From positions 1 to 64,000 of the forward strand of contig JAFRXL010000003.1 of assembly GCA_017441505.1 (NCBI GenBank): 64,000 nt of DNA, written 5' to 3'. This document shows positions 36,211 through 44,244 of this stretch, piece by piece; within the stretch, counting starts at the first letter, position 1; each line of letters begins with the position of its first letter. The notes under the pieces are model-generated. The model was not told the origin of the DNA. It did not search any database and saw nothing but the letters and a program-made list of their open reading frames with translations. The stretch comes from Ruminococcus sp. Its GTDB lineage: Bacteria > Bacillota > Clostridia > Oscillospirales > Ruminococcaceae. The translations under genes were made by a program, and so were the position numbers.

Positions 36211-36558
36211 TTAATTCTCCTCATTATTATAAATTTCATTGAAGAAACAGCTGTAGCTTCCGGTATGACAAGCTACACCAGTCTGCTCCACATTAACCAG
36301 TAATGTATCATTGTCGCAGTCTCCATATATGGAAACTACTTTCTGTAAATGGCCGGATGTAGCTCCCTTGTTCCAGTATTCCTGACGGGAACGGCTCCAG
36401 AACCATGTATATCCGGTCTCAAGAGTCTTTTTCAGGCTCTCCTTATTCATATATGCGAGCATTAGCACTGTTTTTGTATTGACCTCATAGCATATCGCAG
36501 GGATAAGTTCTCCCTTTACAAAGAATTTATCGAGGTCATTTATGTCGATTTTAACCAT
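36211..36558 (-). CDS. hisI: phosphoribosyl-AMP cyclohydrolase
   Basis: Opens the adenine ring of phosphoribosyl-AMP, the third step. The 115 residues include [28 protein letters not shown], the zinc/metal sequence GDCDNDTLL and the Cys/His end [13 protein letters not shown]. It lies between the deaminase-like gene (9-nt gap) and hisE (1-nt gap). Confidence 0.96.
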   Translation of the reverse strand: MVKIDINDLDKFFVKGELIPAICYEVNTKTVLMLAYMNKESLKKTLETGYTWFWSRSRQEYWNKGATSGHLQKVVSIYGDCDNDTLLVNVEQTGVACHTGSYSCFFNEIYNNEEN

Positions 36559-36567
36559 AATTACTCC

Positions 36568-36963
36568 TTATCCTATCCACCAGTATGGAGTCAATTCTCC
36601 AAGAGTTGCTGTTTCACCAGTGGCATAATTTAACATTATCTGGATGTCCTTATATGTATCGGGCATGAGCTGTACCATAAGTTCACGGCAGGCTCCACAG
36701 GGACCACATTTCTTTTCATTAGGTGCAATACAGAGCACTCGCTCTATTTCCTGCTCGCCATTTGTAATCATATTGAATATCGCATTTCTCTCCGCACAAA
36801 TGCCAAGTGTGGAGCAGGTGTCTATGCATACTCCGGTGTAGATTTTTCCGGACTTGCTGAGTATTGCAGCTGAGACTTCCCCTGCTAAAACATAGTCTGA
36901 GATCTGCCTCGGTGCAAGTACAGCTTTTGCTGCTTCGTACATTTCTTTCCAGATCTTATCCAT
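36568..36963 (-). CDS. cytidine deaminase-like protein inside the his operon
   Basis: A 131-residue zinc-dependent deaminase fold. CAERNAI carries one zinc Cys and the catalytic Glu, and PCGACRE carries the other two Cys. Canonical cytidine deaminases have PCGxCRQ, so the final Gln is Glu here. The N-terminus lacks the usual YSxFxVGAA motif (it reads ISDYVLAGEVSAAIL). It is 6 nt from hisF and 9 nt from hisI, so it is co-transcribed with histidine genes though it is no known step of the pathway. It may be a nucleoside salvage enzyme or a blasticidin-deaminase-like protein. Confidence 0.82.
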   Translation of the reverse strand: MDKIWKEMYEAAKAVLAPRQISDYVLAGEVSAAILSKSGKIYTGVCIDTCSTLGICAERNAIFNMITNGEQEIERVLCIAPNEKKCGPCGACRELMVQLMPDTYKDIQIMLNYATGETATLGELTPYWWIG

Positions 36964-36969
36964 AATTAT

Positions 36970-37725
36970 TTACCTCACAATTACACCTTTGTTACGGCAA
37001 TAATCCTTGACCTGTCCAACTGTGAGCTCCTTGAAATGGAACAGTGAAGCTGCAAGAGCAGCAGTAGCCCCGGTCTTTTCAAAAACTTCGTAGAAGTCAT
37101 TTATTTTTCCTGCACCGCCGCTGGCAATTACAGGTATGGTACAATTGTCACAGACCGCTTTGAGCATTTCAATATCAAAGCCCTCTTTAGTACCGTCAGC
37201 ATCTATGGAGTTAAGACATATCTCCCCTGCTCCGAGCTTTTCTATCTGGTGTACCCAATCTATAAGGTCGATACCCATATCAACACGTCCGCCGTTTATG
37301 TATACAGTCCACTTATGGTCGGCGATTTTCTTTGCATCTATTCCGACACAAATGCACTGACTGCCGAAAATATCAGCTCCGTCCTTTATAAGCTGAGGAT
37401 TCTTGACTGCCTGAGAGTTGACTGATACCTTGTCAGCTCCGGCTCTCAGAGCCTCACGAATATCATCAACATCCTTGATCCCTCCGCCGACTGTGAGCGG
37501 TACAAACACCTTTTTTGCTGTTTCTCTTACAACATCAAGGAATACTCCTCGTCCTTCAAAAGAAGCTGTTATATCGTAAAAAACTATCTCATCAGCTCCC
37601 TGTTTGTTGTACTCCTCAGCACACACAACAGGGTCGCCTACATCTCTTATTCCTTCAAAATTTACTCCCTTTACTACCTTTCCGTTTCTTACGTCAAGGC
37701 AGGGAATTATTCTCTTTGCAAGCAT
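36970..37725 (-). CDS. hisF: imidazole glycerol phosphate synthase, cyclase subunit
   Basis: A 251-residue TIM barrel that, with HisH, converts PRFAR and ammonia to imidazole glycerol phosphate and AICAR. It starts [23 protein letters not shown] and carries the catalytic Asp of CLD and VCVGIDAKK-type DAK. Phosphate loops are VGGGIK and ASGGAGK. Separated by 55 nt from the small membrane gene upstream. Confidence 0.97.
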   Translation of the reverse strand: MLAKRIIPCLDVRNGKVVKGVNFEGIRDVGDPVVCAEEYNKQGADEIVFYDITASFEGRGVFLDVVRETAKKVFVPLTVGGGIKDVDDIREALRAGADKVSVNSQAVKNPQLIKDGADIFGSQCICVGIDAKKIADHKWTVYINGGRVDMGIDLIDWVHQIEKLGAGEICLNSIDADGTKEGFDIEMLKAVCDNCTIPVIASGGAGKINDFYEVFEKTGATAALAASLFHFKELTVGQVKDYCRNKGVIVR

Positions 37726-37780
37726 TATTTACCTCCGTTCTTTATGACTGCATGGTGCTTCCATATATAAATACAGAATT

Positions 37781-37978
37781 TTAAAACATCGTATATTTAA
37801 ATGAAAGAAGGGCGACAGCTGCCATTAGTCCAACAATACCGTAACCGCATTTTCTTACCTTAGCAGCAAGCTCTTTGTCTCCACGCTTGTCTGCTCTCAG
37901 ACATTGGTCAGGAGCAACTATCATCAATATCCCTATCAACAGCAATATACCCATTGCTGCGAGCATAACAGAATCCAT
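37781..37978 (-). CDS. small two-helix membrane protein in the his operon, unrecognised
   Basis: A 65-residue protein with two hydrophobic segments (about 3-23 and 47-63) joined by a charged loop with CLRADKRGDKELAAKVRKCG. AGCGAGGG precedes the ATG. It lies 12 nt after hisA and 55 nt before hisF, on the same strand, so it is co-transcribed. I do not recognise a family with confidence; small membrane proteins of this shape exist in Clostridia. It has no assigned role in histidine synthesis. Confidence 0.75.
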   Translation of the reverse strand: MDSVMLAAMGILLLIGILMIVAPDQCLRADKRGDKELAAKVRKCGYGIVGLMAAVALLSFKYTMF

Positions 37979-37990
37979 ATTTTCCCTCGC

Positions 37991-38716
37991 TTACTTTACT
38001 GCATATTCTATAGCTTCACGCAGGTCAAGTGTTCCCTTGTATATGGACTTTCCGCAGATAGTACCATAAAGTCCCATTTCCTTGCAGGCTATTATGTCCT
38101 TCATTGTGTGGACTCCGCCGCTTGCTACAATATTTGCTCTGCCCTCTGTAGCGTCAGCAAGCTTTTTGAGCTGCTCGCAGTTTACTCCGGAGAGAGTACC
38201 GTCCTTAGATATGTCGGTGAAGATAAAATACTTAACTCCGGAATCTATCATCTTGTTTGCAAGGTCGATATAGTGGACATCAGAACTTTCGAGCCAGCCT
38301 TCGGTTGCTACCATTTCGTTCATTGCGTCTACCCCAACAACTATCTTTTCGCTTCCGAATTTCTCTACAGCGTCACACACGAGCTTGGGATTCTTCAATG
38401 CAACAGAGCCAAGTATGACTCTTGTGATGCCCATATCGAGGTATTCCTGTATAGTCTCAAGGCTTCTTATTCCGCCGCCAAGTTCTACTTTAAGGTTTGT
38501 CTTTTCAGCTACATCTGTGTATATCTTAGTATTTACAGGTCTTCCTTCCTTTGCACCGTCAAGGTCGACCATGTGTATCCACTCAGCTCCTGCATCTTCA
38601 AAGCTTTTTGCAGTTTCAAGATAATCTGCTGCCACCTTTTCAACTGTAGAAAAATCGCCCTTGAACAGACGAACACAGTTTCCGTCTTTTATATCTATAG
38701 CTGGAAATATAATCAT
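37991..38716 (-). CDS. hisA: ProFAR isomerase
   Basis: A 241-residue TIM barrel that isomerises ProFAR to PRFAR. MIIFPAIDIKDGNCVRL holds the catalytic Asp, VELGGGIRS is a phosphate loop, FTDISKDGTLSG the second catalytic region, and VASGGVHTM the second phosphate loop. Its ATG overlaps the hisH stop by 4 nt (ATGA). Confidence 0.97.
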   Translation of the reverse strand: MIIFPAIDIKDGNCVRLFKGDFSTVEKVAADYLETAKSFEDAGAEWIHMVDLDGAKEGRPVNTKIYTDVAEKTNLKVELGGGIRSLETIQEYLDMGITRVILGSVALKNPKLVCDAVEKFGSEKIVVGVDAMNEMVATEGWLESSDVHYIDLANKMIDSGVKYFIFTDISKDGTLSGVNCEQLKKLADATEGRANIVASGGVHTMKDIIACKEMGLYGTICGKSIYKGTLDLREAIEYAVK

Positions 38717-39315
38717 TTCAGACCTCCAAAATTTTTGAGTATTTTAAGTCCCGTTTCGCCGCTCTTTTCCGGATGGAACTGAGCTCCGAAGACGTATTTA
38801 CCGTCATATACGAGAGCAGGTACTCTGCCGCCGTATTCGCAGTAAGCAGAAATATTTTTATCCTCACAGTGAGCTTTATACGAGTGTACGAAGTATACGT
38901 ACTCATTGCCGCCTACACCGTTCATGAGCGGACAGTCATTGAGCTTTTCAAGCTTATTCCAGCCCATGTGCGGGATTATAAGTTCAGGCTCTTCCATTTT
39001 TCTGACAGAACCGTTTATAAGTCCGAGACCGTCACACTCCTCAAACTCGTACCCCTTATCAAATATAAGCTGCATACCAAGGCATATTCCGAGGAATGGC
39101 TTCTTCTGTGCCTCGGACTTTATTGTATCGATAAGCCCTGTTCCTTCGAGCTTTTTCATTGCAGCCGGAAATGCTCCGACACCCGGCAATATAACTGAAT
39201 CAGCTGCTATTATGCTCTCCTTGTCTGAAACAAGTCTGCTCTCAAAACCAAGGTAGTCAAGTGCATTCTTTACGCTGAATATATTTCCTGCACCGTAATC
39301 AATTATTGCTATCAT
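38713..39315 (-). CDS. hisH: imidazole glycerol phosphate synthase, glutaminase subunit
   Basis: A class I glutamine amidotransferase of 200 residues that feeds ammonia to HisF. It shows IIDYGAGN, the oxyanion strand LPGVGAF, the nucleophile in GICLGMQ, and the His-Glu pair in QFHPEKS. The start overlaps the hisB stop by one base (TAATG). Confidence 0.97.
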   Translation of the reverse strand: MIAIIDYGAGNIFSVKNALDYLGFESRLVSDKESIIAADSVILPGVGAFPAAMKKLEGTGLIDTIKSEAQKKPFLGICLGMQLIFDKGYEFEECDGLGLINGSVRKMEEPELIIPHMGWNKLEKLNDCPLMNGVGGNEYVYFVHSYKAHCEDKNISAYCEYGGRVPALVYDGKYVFGAQFHPEKSGETGLKILKNFGGLK

Positions 39316-39896
39316 TATAACACTCCTTTCGTGGACAATGTAGTACCGTCGGCATTAAAAGTGACAGCTGTCTTTAATGCGTGGGCTACAGCTTTGTATA
39401 CGGCTTCTGCTTTGTGATGATCGTTGCTGCCGTAAAGAAGATTGATATGAAGTGTCATTCCGGAATTGAAGGCGAACGCTCTGAAAAATTCCTCAGTCAT
39501 ACAAAGGTCATACTGTCCGCAGCTCTGGTTTGTAAAAGGGCAATTAAATACTAAAAATGGTCTGTTGCTGAGGTCGAGACTCGCCATTGCGAGTGATTCG
39601 TCCATAGGGATATAGCTCGTACCATATCTGACGATACCGGATTTTGTTCCAAGAGCTTCTCCGAGTGCCTGTCCAAGTGCGATACCTGTATCTTCGATCG
39701 TATGGTGACAATCAACATGAAGGTCACCTTTTACCTTTATGTTCATGCTTATACCGCTGTGAACAGAAAGTGCAGTCAACATATGATCGAAAAATCCGAT
39801 GCCGGTATCAATATCAGCTCTGCCTTTTTCGTCAAGTTCGACTGTGATAGCTATCTGTGTTTCTTTGGTATCACGTTTTATAGTTGCTTTACGCAT
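39315..39896 (-). CDS. hisB: imidazoleglycerol-phosphate dehydratase
   Basis: The 193-residue monofunctional enzyme (no phosphatase domain). It has the two metal-binding HH motifs: DCHHTIEDTGIALG and SNDHHKAEAVYKAVA. GFFDHML is also present. GGGGAGG precedes the ATG. A separate histidinol-phosphate phosphatase is therefore needed, and none is in this operon. Confidence 0.97.
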   Translation of the reverse strand: MRKATIKRDTKETQIAITVELDEKGRADIDTGIGFFDHMLTALSVHSGISMNIKVKGDLHVDCHHTIEDTGIALGQALGEALGTKSGIVRYGTSYIPMDESLAMASLDLSNRPFLVFNCPFTNQSCGQYDLCMTEEFFRAFAFNSGMTLHINLLYGSNDHHKAEAVYKAVAHALKTAVTFNADGTTLSTKGVL

Positions 39897-39911
39897 GATA
39901 GACCTCCCCTG

Positions 39912-40970
39912 TTATTTATTCAGATACTTCTTTAATACAGCAATAACTTCCGCATTTTCATCCGGTGAGCCTGCTGTAATTCTTAAATAGCCGTTGAATT
40001 TTCTTATTGCTATGGAGTTTTCAAGCATAAAATCATATATTTCCTGATACTTGTCAGTCTTTATAAATACAAAATTAGTGCACGGTTCATATATTTCATC
40101 AAAGCAATTATACTGTGAATTCAAAGATATTATCTCGTTATAGAGTTTTTTTGTCTCATTAACTATAATATCTCTGCACTCCGCAAGATAGTCCTTTTCT
40201 TCAAGCATCACTGATACTATAGTTTGTGCAACCGAGTCATTGTTATATGGCGATTTTGCAGCTCTCATCGCTCTGGTTATCACTTTATCTGCAACTGCAA
40301 ATCCAAATCTGACTGCTGCAAGTCCGATAGCCTTTGAGCAGGTTTTGAGTATTATAAGATTGTCATACTCACTTACTTCATCAAGAAGTGACTGATCCCA
40401 GAAGTCCATATATGCTTCGTCCAGAATAACGAGACAATCTTCCAAAGAAGTTATTATCTTTCTTACATCTTCTTTTTTCAGTCCAAGTGAAGTTGGGTTG
40501 CATGGATTTGAAAAAATAAGTCCATTAGCATTCTTAGATTTACAGAAGTCTATAAGCTTGTCCGCTGAGATAGTAAGGTCAGCTTCTTTCTGATATGTCT
40601 CAACTTTAAGCTCGGAAAGCTGAGCGTAAAATCCATACATGGAAAAATCGTTTGAAACAGTAACAAGAGTATCTCCAGCTTCAAAAAAGCATCCGGTTAT
40701 CACGCTTATAAGCTCATCCGAGCCATTTCCGGCTGTTACATATTCCGGTGAAATGCCGTATAAGTCGGCAAAAGCTTTTATCGGTCTCGCAGCAACAGGA
40801 TCAGGATAGCGATTGAAATTTACCTCGGATATGCTTTTCAGTACCTTTTCTCTGAGCTTTTCATTCAGGTCAAAACAGCTTTCATTAGCGTCAAGTCTTA
40901 TCTTATAAGTTCCTGTTATAGGATCATACGGAACAAGGTCAGCCAGTTTTTTATTTAATTTATAACTCAT
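39912..40970 (-). CDS. hisC: histidinol-phosphate aminotransferase
   Basis: A 352-residue PLP aminotransferase of class I/II. It has GNGSDELI, SNPCNPTS, VILDEAYMDF and the Schiff-base Lys in LKTCSKAIGLAAVRFG. The ATG at 40970 (MSYKLNKKLADLVPYDP) is preferred over one 33 nt upstream because GGAAGG lies just before it and the family begins here. Confidence 0.96.
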   Translation of the reverse strand: MSYKLNKKLADLVPYDPITGTYKIRLDANESCFDLNEKLREKVLKSISEVNFNRYPDPVAARPIKAFADLYGISPEYVTAGNGSDELISVITGCFFEAGDTLVTVSNDFSMYGFYAQLSELKVETYQKEADLTISADKLIDFCKSKNANGLIFSNPCNPTSLGLKKEDVRKIITSLEDCLVILDEAYMDFWDQSLLDEVSEYDNLIILKTCSKAIGLAAVRFGFAVADKVITRAMRAAKSPYNNDSVAQTIVSVMLEEKDYLAECRDIIVNETKKLYNEIISLNSQYNCFDEIYEPCTNFVFIKTDKYQEIYDFMLENSIAIRKFNGYLRITAGSPDENAEVIAVLKKYLNK

Positions 40971-41008
40971 ATTTTTCCTTCCGTTTCTATTCTTATAAAA
41001 CACCTATA

Positions 41009-41029
41009 GGGCGACATTTTAAGCCGCCC
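41009..41029 (-). other. intercistronic hairpin between hisD and hisC
   Basis: GGGCGAC (41009-41015) and GCCGCCC (41023-41029) form a 7-bp stem with one wobble and a 7-nt A/T loop. There is no U run on the minus strand, so it is more likely a stability or pausing element than a terminator. Confidence 0.4.
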
Positions 41030-41043
41030 CATTGCGTTTTATC

Positions 41044-42330
41044 TTAGTCTTCAAATCTTACCTTTATGGCATTTGCGTGTGCTGTAAGTCCTTCTCTCTC
41101 AGCTATGAGGACTATATCGTCCTTTGCCTCTCTGAGAGCTTCCTCAGTGTAGTAAGTATAGCTTGTACGCTTTGTAAAGCTTGCAACTCCGAGTGGTGAG
41201 AAGAATCTTGCTGTACCACTTGTCGGAAGAACGTGGTTCGGACCTGCAAAATAGTCTCCAAGTGGTTCAGATGCATAATTTCCAAGGAAGATCGAACCTG
41301 CATTATCAAGACTGCCAAGAAGCTCAAATGGGTCTTTCATAAGTACTTCAAGGTGCTCCGGAGCTATCTCGTTAGCAAGCTCGACACATCTCTCACGGCT
41401 GTCTGCAATTATAATTGCACCGTAGTCTTCTAATGACTTCTCAATAATACTTTTTCTTGAAAGATATTCCTTCTGACGGTCTATCTCCTTGATAGTCTCA
41501 TCAGCGAGCTTCTCGCTTGTAGTTACCATTATTGCTGATGCAAGTACATCGTGCTCAGCCTGTGACATGAGGTCTGCTGCTGCAAATTTTGGATCAGCAG
41601 TTTCATCAGCAATTACAAGTATCTCACTTGGACCTGCTATCATGTCAATGTCCACAACTCCGTAAAGAAGCTTCTTTGCTGTTGCAACGTAAATATTTCC
41701 CGGACCTACTATCTTGTCGCACTTTGGTATTTCTTCTGTACCATAAGCAAGTGCTGCGATAGCCTGTGCTCCGCCTGAAAGGAATATACGGTCAACTCCG
41801 CATATAGCAGCAGCAACGAGTATATCCTTGTTAGGTGTACCGTCTTTGAGCGGCGGAGTTACCATGATTATTTCCTTTACTCCGGCAATTTTAGCTGGGA
41901 TAGCGTTCATGAGTACGCTTGAAGGATATGCAGCTGTACCGCCCGGAACGTAAAGTCCCACACGTTCAAGGCCTCTTATTCTCTGTCCGAGTATAACTCC
42001 ATTCTCCTTTGGGGATATAAAGCTCTGCTCGACCTGCTTCTGGTGGAAATCAGCGATATTTGCCTGTGCGTTCAGAAGTGCATTTACAAAATCCTGATCT
42101 GCCTCTGTCAGAGCATCGTTTATTACCTCTCTTGGTACTTCATAGTACTGCGGGAGATTACCGTCAAACTTCAATGTATAATTCTTAACAGCTTCATCGC
42201 CGTTTTCTTTTACGTTTTCAATGATCTCGGAAACTACTTCTGTAACTTTTTTATTGGTCTCGCCGCTTCTTTTTTTGAGGTCAGCGAGAAAAGCAGCTTC
42301 GTCTGTTCCGTTTGCAAATATCTTTTTCAT
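41044..42330 (-). CDS. hisD: histidinol dehydrogenase
   Basis: Carries out the last two oxidations from histidinol to histidine with NAD. The 428 residues include GLYVPGGTAAYPSSVLM, VGPGNIYVA, MIAGPSE, SQAEHD and the C-terminal GPNHVLPTSGTARF. Zinc ligands in SQAEHD and the EH of APEHLEV are present. The ATG overlaps the hisG stop by one base. Confidence 0.97.
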   Translation of the reverse strand: MKKIFANGTDEAAFLADLKKRSGETNKKVTEVVSEIIENVKENGDEAVKNYTLKFDGNLPQYYEVPREVINDALTEADQDFVNALLNAQANIADFHQKQVEQSFISPKENGVILGQRIRGLERVGLYVPGGTAAYPSSVLMNAIPAKIAGVKEIIMVTPPLKDGTPNKDILVAAAICGVDRIFLSGGAQAIAALAYGTEEIPKCDKIVGPGNIYVATAKKLLYGVVDIDMIAGPSEILVIADETADPKFAAADLMSQAEHDVLASAIMVTTSEKLADETIKEIDRQKEYLSRKSIIEKSLEDYGAIIIADSRERCVELANEIAPEHLEVLMKDPFELLGSLDNAGSIFLGNYASEPLGDYFAGPNHVLPTSGTARFFSPLGVASFTKRTSYTYYTEEALREAKDDIVLIAEREGLTAHANAIKVRFED

Positions 42331-42959
42331 TACAGATTCTCCTCTATCAGTTTAATAAGTCTGTCGATCTCTGCGTGTCTGAGTTTCAGGCTTACTGTAT
42401 TTGCGATAAGTCTTGCAGAGATAGGTGCTACATCTTCTATAACTTCAAGTCCGTTTTCTTTAAGAGTAGTTCCGGTCTCAACTATATCCACAATACCGTC
42501 AGCTAATTCGAGCAGCGGTGCGAGCTCAACAGAACCCTCTATCTTGATTATTTCAGTATCCATGCCTTTTTTCTCAAAAAAGCGTCTTGAAACGTTAGGA
42601 TACTTTGTGGCAATTGTCTTTATGCCGTATCCGCTGTAGAAATCGTAGCCTTTTTTTGTTGCCAGAGCAAATTTGCATCTGCCGAATCCAAGGTCAACAA
42701 GCTCGTAGAACTTGCCTTCCATTTCCATTATAGTATCTTTTCCGACAACTCCCATATCGCACACTCCGTGCTCAACATAGGTGATAACGTCGTTTGCCTT
42801 TGCAAGTACTACTTCAAGGTTTCCGTCAGGTATCGGAAGTATGAGCTTTCTGCCTTTTTCACGTACTGCTGTACAGTCAAAGCCAAGCTTTTCAAAGAGT
42901 CCGACTGTATCTTTTTCAAGTCTCCCCTTAGTAAGAGCTATTCTTATCGGCTTATTCAT
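42330..42959 (-). CDS. hisG: ATP phosphoribosyltransferase, short form
   Basis: The first, committed step of the pathway. At 209 residues it is the short form, lacking the C-terminal regulatory domain, so it needs HisZ as activator and histidine sensor. Visible motifs are IRIALTKGRLEKDTV, EHGVCDMGVVGKDT and the PRPP loop GIVDIVETGTTLKENG. It overlaps hisZ by 4 nt (ATGA). Confidence 0.97.
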   Translation of the reverse strand: MNKPIRIALTKGRLEKDTVGLFEKLGFDCTAVREKGRKLILPIPDGNLEVVLAKANDVITYVEHGVCDMGVVGKDTIMEMEGKFYELVDLGFGRCKFALATKKGYDFYSGYGIKTIATKYPNVSRRFFEKKGMDTEIIKIEGSVELAPLLELADGIVDIVETGTTLKENGLEVIEDVAPISARLIANTVSLKLRHAEIDRLIKLIEENL

Positions 42960-44152
42960 TCCTGTTCATCCTCCCCTGTTTCATCTATAACAACAACTTT
43001 TGCTATTCTCATTTCCATAGCGTAAGCTCTTGCGGAGTCGAGATCGTCAAAGAGTGCGTTCTCAACGATAAGTCCCTGATCCCTGTATTCCTGTGCAGCT
43101 TTAAGTGCAGCAACTTCACATCCCGGAACTGCATAAACAAGAATATCAGCCTTCGGCATAGATGGGAATACTCCGTTCTTTTCGATGACCTTAGCTACGC
43201 CGTTTACATTGAGTGCGAAACCTACTGCCGGTACGTCGTATCCGAATTCTGATATGAGCTTATCATAGCGTCCGCCGGAGACTACTTCTTCTCCGTGACC
43301 CTGTAAATAGCCCTTTATGATAAGTCCGGTATAGTAGTCCGTCTTATTGACGAGACCGAGGTCAACAGTGATAGCTCCCTCAGTATCGCATATCTCACAA
43401 GCATCATGATATATATCCTTCAGCTCGTCCAGAATTCTCTTGATATTCTCGTCAGGCATGAGCTCCTCAGCTTTTTCAAATACCTCTTCACCGCCAAAGA
43501 GTGCAGGCAGCTTTTTGAGGGCGTTTGTTATCGGACTTGTTCCCAATGTGTCAAGAAGGTCGTTGAGTGCAGGGAAATTCTTTGCCTCTATATGTTTACG
43601 GATATTCTCTTTAACGTTATCGGATACTTCAAGATGACTTACAAGCTCCTTGAAGATACCGATATGTCCTATTTCAATGGAGAACTCCATTCCGAATGAT
43701 CTCAAAGCTTCTACAGCTGTTGAGATAACTTCGAGGTCAGCCATTTTAAGCTCTGAACCTATAAGCTCTATACCAGCCTGTACTATCTCGTCACTTCTTC
43801 CTTTTAATGCAGGTTCTGTACGGTAAACAGTCTGATTATAGCAAAGTTTCAGCGGCAGCATAGCATCACGGAGTCTTGTTGCGACTACTCTTGCAATCGG
43901 CATTGTTGAGTCCGGACGCATTACAAGGAGTCTTCCCTTGCTGTCTGTAAGTTTGTAGAGATTCTCCTGTGGAAAATACTGAGAGTTAAGATTGAAAACG
44001 TCGAAGAATTCAAGTCCCGGAGTTATCATCTCACAGTATCCTCTGCTCTTAAAAAGCTTAAAGAGAGCCTTTTCTATATTTCTTCTAACTATACACTCAC
44101 CAAAAAGAAGGTCTTTTGTACCCTCTGGAGTAATAAGGTCATAATTTCGCAT
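42956..44152 (-). CDS. hisZ: ATP phosphoribosyltransferase regulatory subunit HisZ
   Basis: A 398-residue HisRS paralogue without an anticodon-binding domain of the usual kind. It forms a hetero-octamer with short HisG. Blocks shared with HisRS are TPEGTKDLLFGE at the N-terminus, VMRPDSTMPIARVVATR and KTDYYTGLIIKGY, with GGRYDKL. The true synthetase is hisS at 7316-8656. It is the first gene of the operon; AGGAGG precedes its ATG. Confidence 0.95.
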   Translation of the reverse strand: MRNYDLITPEGTKDLLFGECIVRRNIEKALFKLFKSRGYCEMITPGLEFFDVFNLNSQYFPQENLYKLTDSKGRLLVMRPDSTMPIARVVATRLRDAMLPLKLCYNQTVYRTEPALKGRSDEIVQAGIELIGSELKMADLEVISTAVEALRSFGMEFSIEIGHIGIFKELVSHLEVSDNVKENIRKHIEAKNFPALNDLLDTLGTSPITNALKKLPALFGGEEVFEKAEELMPDENIKRILDELKDIYHDACEICDTEGAITVDLGLVNKTDYYTGLIIKGYLQGHGEEVVSGGRYDKLISEFGYDVPAVGFALNVNGVAKVIEKNGVFPSMPKADILVYAVPGCEVAALKAAQEYRDQGLIVENALFDDLDSARAYAMEMRIAKVVVIDETGEDEQE

Positions 44153-44199
44153 TATATACCTCCTGTAAAATTTATCTCGTTCACTTTAGTCTGCTAATG

Positions 44200-44215
44200 T
44201 ATTATCATGATAATA
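44200..44215. promoter_or_regulatory. palindromic operator candidate of the his operon
   Basis: TATTATCATGATAATA is a perfect 16-bp palindrome. It abuts the -10 hexamer and covers the predicted transcription start (about 44208, minus). The position suits a repressor dimer. No attenuator leader was seen. Which protein binds is unknown; a TrpR/YerC-type regulator is one possibility. Confidence 0.5.
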
Positions 44216-44243
44216 TGATAACATACTACCATTTGAAAGTCAA
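44215..44243 (-). promoter_or_regulatory. promoter of the his operon
   Basis: Minus strand: TTGACT (44238-44243), 17-nt spacer, TATCAT (44215-44220). It begins one base after the polC stop, and no terminator separates the two transcripts. Confidence 0.82.
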
Positions 44244-44244
44244 G

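Noticed and set aside
37904-38782. 292-codon plus-strand frame opposite hisA/hisH
   Set aside because: The minus strand encodes clear HisA and HisH here. The plus frame has no start signal and an abnormal Cys/Phe/Tyr-rich composition.
42043-42639. 198-codon plus-strand frame opposite hisD/hisG
   Set aside because: Antisense shadow; it crosses the HisD and HisG coding regions and has no ribosome-binding site.
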